Source: Actinomycetota bacterium (lineage in GTDB: Bacteria; Actinomycetota; Actinomycetes; Streptosporangiales; Streptosporangiaceae). From it: a stretch of 11,543 bases of DNA. Location of the stretch: the NCBI GenBank assembly GCA_003242605.1, contig QGUZ01000149.1, positions 1 to 11,543 on the forward strand, given 5' to 3'. Both the position numbers and the translations under genes were made by a program. A model generated the notes under the pieces. The model saw only the letters and a list, made by a program, of their open reading frames with translations. It had not been told where the DNA came from and made no database searches. Position 1 is the stretch's first letter. Each line of letters begins with the position of its first letter. Positions 6,638-11,543 of this stretch are shown here, one piece after another.

Positions 6638-7212
6638 AGGCACTGGGTGTACAGCACGGTGAGGCGGCGCTCCAGCTCCGCCAGGTCGAGTTCGGTGGCC
6701 GTCTGCCCGAGCGTACGGCGGAGCGACCCGCCGCCAAGGAAGATCGCGGTGGCGAGCGCGGCGCGCTCCCGCGCCCCGGGGCCCTCGAGCCGCTCGGCGA
6801 GCGGGCCGAGGATCGCGCTCTCCACCCGTCGCCGCAGCACCGACCGGATCTCCGGGCTGCCGCCCGCCCGGTCGATCACGCGCCCCACCGGATCGGAGGT
6901 CTCCGCGGCGATCCGCCGCGCCACGAACGACGCCAGGCGCGCGGGCAGGCCCTCCGGGTCGCCCTCGAGCACCGACTCGAGCTGGGAGCGTGCGGCGATC
7001 ACCTCGGCGAACAGGTTCGCCTTGCTCCCGAAGTACCGGTTGACGAGGGCCACGTTCGCGCCCGCCTCGTTGGCGATCATGCGCACCGTGACGTGGTCGT
7101 AGCCGTGCTCGGCGAACAGCCGCGTCGCCGCCTCGAGGATGCGCCGCGTGGTCGCCTCGCGGTCCCGGCACGGCCGGTTACCGGTGCCGGCCGCGGTGGG
7201 CTGGGTGTCCAT
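6628..7212 (-). CDS. TetR/AcrR-family transcriptional regulator
   Basis: A 194-aa one-component repressor. The N-terminal TetR domain is clear: TTRRILEAATRLFAEHGYDHVTVRMIANEAGANVALVNRYFGSKANLFAEVI (about residues 21-72), with the helix-turn-helix at about 41-63. The ligand-binding C-terminal part (about 75-194) is divergent, as usual, and its ligand cannot be told. The gene is divergent from the efflux pump with a 146-bp gap, the classic arrangement for a repressor of its neighbour and of itself. ATG 7212 has GAGGGGA about 10 bases upstream on its strand. The first 15 residues are a disordered tail. It converges with the F420 oxidoreductase gene, and regulation of that gene is less likely. 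Confidence 0.92.
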   Translation of the reverse strand: MDTQPTAAGTGNRPCRDREATTRRILEAATRLFAEHGYDHVTVRMIANEAGANVALVNRYFGSKANLFAEVIAARSQLESVLEGDPEGLPARLASFVARRIAAETSDPVGRVIDRAGGSPEIRSVLRRRVESAILGPLAERLEGPGARERAALATAIFLGGGSLRRTLGQTATELDLAELERRLTVLYTQCLAP

Positions 7213-7229
7213 GGTGGCGTCGTCCCCTC

Positions 7230-7250
7230 ACACCCGGCGGATCCGGGTGT
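7230..7250. repeat. inverted repeat in the tetR leader (candidate operator)
   Basis: ACACCCGG (7230-7237), a 5-base centre CGGAT and CCGGGTGT (7243-7250) make a 21-bp site with perfect 8-bp arms. It lies 18-38 bases upstream of the tetR start on the minus strand. It could be the autorepression site or an mRNA hairpin. Confidence 0.45.
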
Positions 7251-7269
7251 CCGTGATCGCTTTCCTGGA

Positions 7270-7281
7270 GCACTGTAGTGC
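7270..7281. repeat. short inverted repeat over the possible tetR -10
   Basis: GCACT-GT-AGTGC is a perfect 5-bp-arm repeat. On the minus strand it holds TACAGT (7277-7272), which fits a -10 for tetR and would start transcription about 50 bases before the coding region. A protein bound here would block that promoter. No matching -35 is obvious. Confidence 0.35.
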
Positions 7282-7311
7282 GCCCCGGCCCCGGCGGCAC
7301 AGAAGTAAACA

Positions 7312-7339
7312 ACCGTATACTAGCCGAAAGATGTACGGT
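7312..7339. promoter_or_regulatory. efflux-pump promoter -10 within a long inverted repeat (candidate TetR operator)
   Basis: ACCGTATA (7312-7319) and TGTACGGT (7332-7339) are inverted copies with one mismatch, separated by 12 bases. The left arm overlaps TATACT (7316-7321), a strong -10 for the pump gene. The right arm falls just past the expected start site near 7328. This placement suits repression. The 28-bp total length resembles operators bound by two dimers, such as that of QacR. No good -35 was found. Confidence 0.45.
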
Positions 7340-7358
7340 GCACACAAAGGGGCGCTTG

Positions 7359-8921
7359 GTGACTGAAGCTGGCATCCGATCGGACGTCCCGCACACCCCG
7401 AGCCCGCAGCGCCGCGGCTACACCCACCGGGAGATCATGCAGATCCTCTCCGGGCTGCTCGCCGCGATGCTCACCTCCATGCTGTCCACCTCGGTGGTCG
7501 GCACCGCGCTGCCCACGATCGTGGGCGAGCTCGGCGGGCAGGAGCAGCTCTCCTGGGTCGCCGCGGCGTACCTGCTCACCATGACGGTGTCGGTGCCGCT
7601 GTGGGGCAAGCTGTCGGACCTGTTCGGCCGCAAGCGCACCTTCCAGCTCGCCCTCGTCACCTTCACCCTCGCCTCGGTCGCGGCCGGCATGTCCCAGAGC
7701 ATGGGCATGCTGATCGCGGCCCGCGCCGTCCAGGGGGTGGGCGGCGGCGGGATCATGGCGCTCGTCCAGGTGATCCTCGGCGACGTGGTCGAGCCGCGGG
7801 AGCGCGGGCGCTACAACGGGTACGTCGGCGCGGTCTTCGGCGTCTCCACGATCGCCGGGCCGCTCCTCGGCGGCCTGCTCGTCGACGCCGAGGGCCTCGG
7901 CTGGCGGTGGTGCTTCTACCTGGCGCTGCCGTTCGCGATCGCCGCCTTCGTCGTGGTGCAGCGCAAGCTGCGCCTGCCGTACGTCAAGCGGGACGCCCGG
8001 ATCGACTGGTGGGGCGCGTTCACCATCACCGGCGCCGCGGCGAGCCTCATGCTCGTGCTCTCCCTCGGCGGCCACGAGTTCGCCTGGGACTCCCCGTGGA
8101 GCCTCGGCCTGCTCGGGGTGAGCGCGGTGCTCGGCGTCGCCGCGGTGTTCGCCGAGCGCCGGGCCGCCGACCCGATCCTGCCGCCGCGCCTGTTCCGCGA
8201 CCGGACGTTCGTGCTCACCAGCATCGCCTCGCACCTGCTCGGCATCGCCCTGTTCGCGATGATGATCTACCTGCCCCAGTACCTGCAGATCGTCAAGGGC
8301 ATGACGCCGATGGTGTCGGGGCTGATGACCCTGCCGATGGTGCTCTCCCACGTGCTCGCCTCGCTCGTCTCGGGCCGCCTGGTCAGCCGGTACGGGCGGT
8401 GGAAGGTCTACCCGACGATCGGGCTGCTGCTCGTCGCGGCCGGCCTGGCGCTGCTGGCCGGACTCGACGCGGGCGCCTCCGAGGTCGTCATCGGGATCGG
8501 CGCCGGCGTGGTCGGCGCCGGCTTCGGCATGAGCATGCCCACCCTCCTGCTCGCCGCGCAGAACGCCGTGGAGCGCCGGGACATGGCGGTCGCCACCGCG
8601 GGCGTCGGCTTCTTCCGCAGCCTGGGCGGCGCGGTCGGCGTGGCCGCGTTCGGCGCGATCCTCACCAACCGGGTGCACGACGAGATGACCCGGCTCCTGG
8701 CCGCCGCCCACATCAAGCTCACCGGTACCGTCGATCTGGGCACGCCCGAGGCGATCCGTGGGCTCGCGCCCGCCGTACGGCACGTCGTCGTGCACGCCTT
8801 CGCCGACGCGATGAGCACCGTGTTCCTCGTCGCCGTCCCGACGGCACTGCTCGGCGCCGTCGCCGTCGCGTGCCTGCGCGAGCTGCCCTTGCGCACCGGG
8901 GCGTCCTCGCCCTCCGCTTGA
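7359..8921 (+). CDS. MFS multidrug efflux transporter, DHA2 (EmrB/QacA) family, 14 membrane helices
   Basis: A 520-aa inner-membrane drug:proton antiporter. Fourteen hydrophobic segments can be counted. MFS motif A is GKLSDLFGRKRTF after helix 2, and motif C is GAVFGVSTIAGPLLGGLLVD in helix 5, the antiporter signature. The helix 1 motif reads STSVVGTALP, where the usual Asp of the LDxTIVNVALP form is replaced, as in many actinobacterial relatives. GTG 7359 is chosen because AAAGGGG (7346-7352) lies 6 bases upstream. The in-frame GTG at 7278 would place the promoter and operator inside the gene. The substrate is unknown. Control by the divergent TetR gene is inferred from context. The furA gene follows after 66 bp but has its own promoter. 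Confidence 0.92.
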   Translation: MTEAGIRSDVPHTPSPQRRGYTHREIMQILSGLLAAMLTSMLSTSVVGTALPTIVGELGGQEQLSWVAAAYLLTMTVSVPLWGKLSDLFGRKRTFQLALVTFTLASVAAGMSQSMGMLIAARAVQGVGGGGIMALVQVILGDVVEPRERGRYNGYVGAVFGVSTIAGPLLGGLLVDAEGLGWRWCFYLALPFAIAAFVVVQRKLRLPYVKRDARIDWWGAFTITGAAASLMLVLSLGGHEFAWDSPWSLGLLGVSAVLGVAAVFAERRAADPILPPRLFRDRTFVLTSIASHLLGIALFAMMIYLPQYLQIVKGMTPMVSGLMTLPMVLSHVLASLVSGRLVSRYGRWKVYPTIGLLLVAAGLALLAGLDAGASEVVIGIGAGVVGAGFGMSMPTLLLAAQNAVERRDMAVATAGVGFFRSLGGAVGVAAFGAILTNRVHDEMTRLLAAAHIKLTGTVDLGTPEAIRGLAPAVRHVVVHAFADAMSTVFLVAVPTALLGAVAVACLRELPLRTGASSPSA

Positions 8922-8942
8922 ACGGTGCGCAAGATTTGACAC

Positions 8943-8963
8943 TTCAAAGACTTGAATCGTTCA
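8943..8963. promoter_or_regulatory. AT-rich FurA operator candidate, three alternating half-sites
   Basis: TTCAA (8943-8947), TTGAA (8952-8956) and TTCA (8960-8963) form two overlapping inverted repeats with centres of 4 and 3 bases. The region 8931-8970 has only 13 of 40 bases G/C, in sharp contrast to the flanks. It overlaps the furA -35, fitting autorepression by FurA. Confidence 0.5.
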
Positions 8964-8981
8964 GGTTAATGGGGGTAGCTT
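8952..8981 (+). promoter_or_regulatory. furA-katG promoter with leaderless geometry
   Basis: TTGAAT (8952-8957), an 18-base spacer and TAGCTT (8976-8981), followed 6 bases later by the furA ATG at 8988. Transcription would start at or beside the start codon, and no ribosome binding site is seen. A second -35-like TTGACA lies at 8936-8941 but has no good -10 partner. Confidence 0.55.
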
Positions 8982-8987
8982 CGAGCC

Positions 8988-9434
8988 ATGGCGACGCCGA
9001 CGACTCCGACCACCGCCGATGAGCTGCGCCGCGCGGGCCTGCGGGTCACCGCGGCCCGGGTCGCACTGCTCGAGGTGGTCCGTGCCGGGGATCACCTGGG
9101 TGTCGAGGCGATCGCCGAGCGGGTGCGTGACCGTGTGGGTCACATCTCCCTGCAGGCCGTGTACGACGCCCTGAACGCGCTCACCGCGGCGGGGCTCGTG
9201 CGCAAGATCGAGCCTGCGGGGAGCCCGGCCCGGTACGAGGGACGCGTCGGCGACAACCACCACCACGTCGCCTGCCGGTCCTGCGGCGCGGTCGCCGACG
9301 TCGACTGCGCCACGGGTTCGGCGCCCTGCCTCACCGCGTCCGACGACCACGGCTACGTGATCGACGAGGCCGAGGTCATCTACTGGGGGCTGTGTCCTGA
9401 CTGCGCCGCACGCGGCCCCGCCAGCACGTCCTGA
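8988..9434 (+). CDS. furA: Fur-family peroxide-responsive repressor FurA (CatR-like)
   Basis: A 148-aa metal-dependent repressor of katG and of itself. The N-terminal winged helix has LRRAGLRVTAARVALLEVV and the recognition region ISLQAVYDALNALTAAGLVRKI (about 53-74). The C-terminal domain has the metal-binding RVGDNHHHVACRSCG (His91-93, Cys96, Cys99), ASDDHGYVIDEAEVIYWGLCPDC and the second CxxC pair (Cys136, Cys139). It matches mycobacterial FurA and streptomycete CatR along its whole length. In those relatives peroxide inactivates the repressor and frees the operon. It is followed 29 bp later by katG, the standard pairing, so the two are one transcript. ATG 8988 is supported by the domain start and by promoter geometry. 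Confidence 0.95.
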   Translation: MATPTTPTTADELRRAGLRVTAARVALLEVVRAGDHLGVEAIAERVRDRVGHISLQAVYDALNALTAAGLVRKIEPAGSPARYEGRVGDNHHHVACRSCGAVADVDCATGSAPCLTASDDHGYVIDEAEVIYWGLCPDCAARGPASTS

Positions 9435-9450
9435 ACTCGACGCACCGTCC

Positions 9451-9456
9451 GGAGGG
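9451..9456 (+). promoter_or_regulatory. ribosome binding site that sets the katG TTG start
   Basis: GGAGGG with a 7-base spacer to TTG 9464. The next in-frame ATG (9572) would remove 36 residues, including conserved ones, so TTG is preferred. Confidence 0.65.
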
Positions 9457-9463
9457 AACCCCA

Positions 9464-11543
<2,080 letters not shown>

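Noticed and set aside
7278..7358. Upstream GTG extension of the efflux pump adding 27 residues
   Set aside because: It would place the -10, the inverted repeat and the ribosome binding site inside the gene, and the added residues look nothing like an MFS N-terminus.
8936..8941. TTGACA as the main -35 of furA
   Set aside because: No TAnnnT element lies 16-19 bases downstream, while TTGAAT at 8952 pairs with TAGCTT at 8976 at 18 bases.

Overview
The window is a stretch of high-GC chromosome from an actinobacterium. The evidence is the dense G/C third codon positions, GTG and TTG starts, an F420-dependent luciferase-like oxidoreductase, a ribBA-ribH pair and a furA-katG operon whose proteins read much like the mycobacterial and streptomycete forms. 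Streptosporangiales would fit, but that is a guess from overall character. There are ten protein genes. The first is cut by the left edge and the last (katG) by the right edge. No RNA genes, insertion sequences, CRISPR arrays or phage genes were seen.

Layout. (1) 2-1469, + strand: the end of ribBA, then ribH and a small membrane-anchored PH-domain protein, each overlapping the next by 4 bp, so one riboflavin operon. (2) 1488-5487, + strand: a CoxD-like MoxR AAA+ ATPase, a CoxE-like VWA protein, an XdhC/CoxF-family protein and a MocA-like cytidylyltransferase. This is a maturation set for a molybdenum hydroxylase (CO dehydrogenase or xanthine dehydrogenase type), but no structural subunits are in the window. 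(3) 5563-6603, + strand: an F420-dependent oxidoreductase of the Rv3520c type with its own promoter. (4) 6628-8921: a TetR-family repressor (- strand) divergent from a 14-helix EmrB/QacA-type efflux pump (+ strand), with three inverted repeats in the shared 146-bp gap. (5) 8988-11543, + strand: furA and katG, an oxidative-stress operon with an AT-rich operator-promoter.

How the genes work together. The riboflavin genes supply FMN and FAD precursors. In the second block the ATPase and VWA protein probably form a chaperone pair, while the XdhC and MocA proteins handle the molybdenum cofactor. The TetR protein most likely represses itself and the pump. FurA most likely represses itself and katG until peroxide inactivates it.

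Nothing here looks like a wholly new system. The points most worth a second look are the orphan CoxD/E/F plus MocA module, two starts whose -10 geometry suggests leaderless mRNAs (1488 and 8988), the furA half-site array, the TetR/pump inverted repeats, a perfect 18-bp palindrome before the XdhC gene, and an inverted repeat just after the predicted transcription start of the F420 gene.
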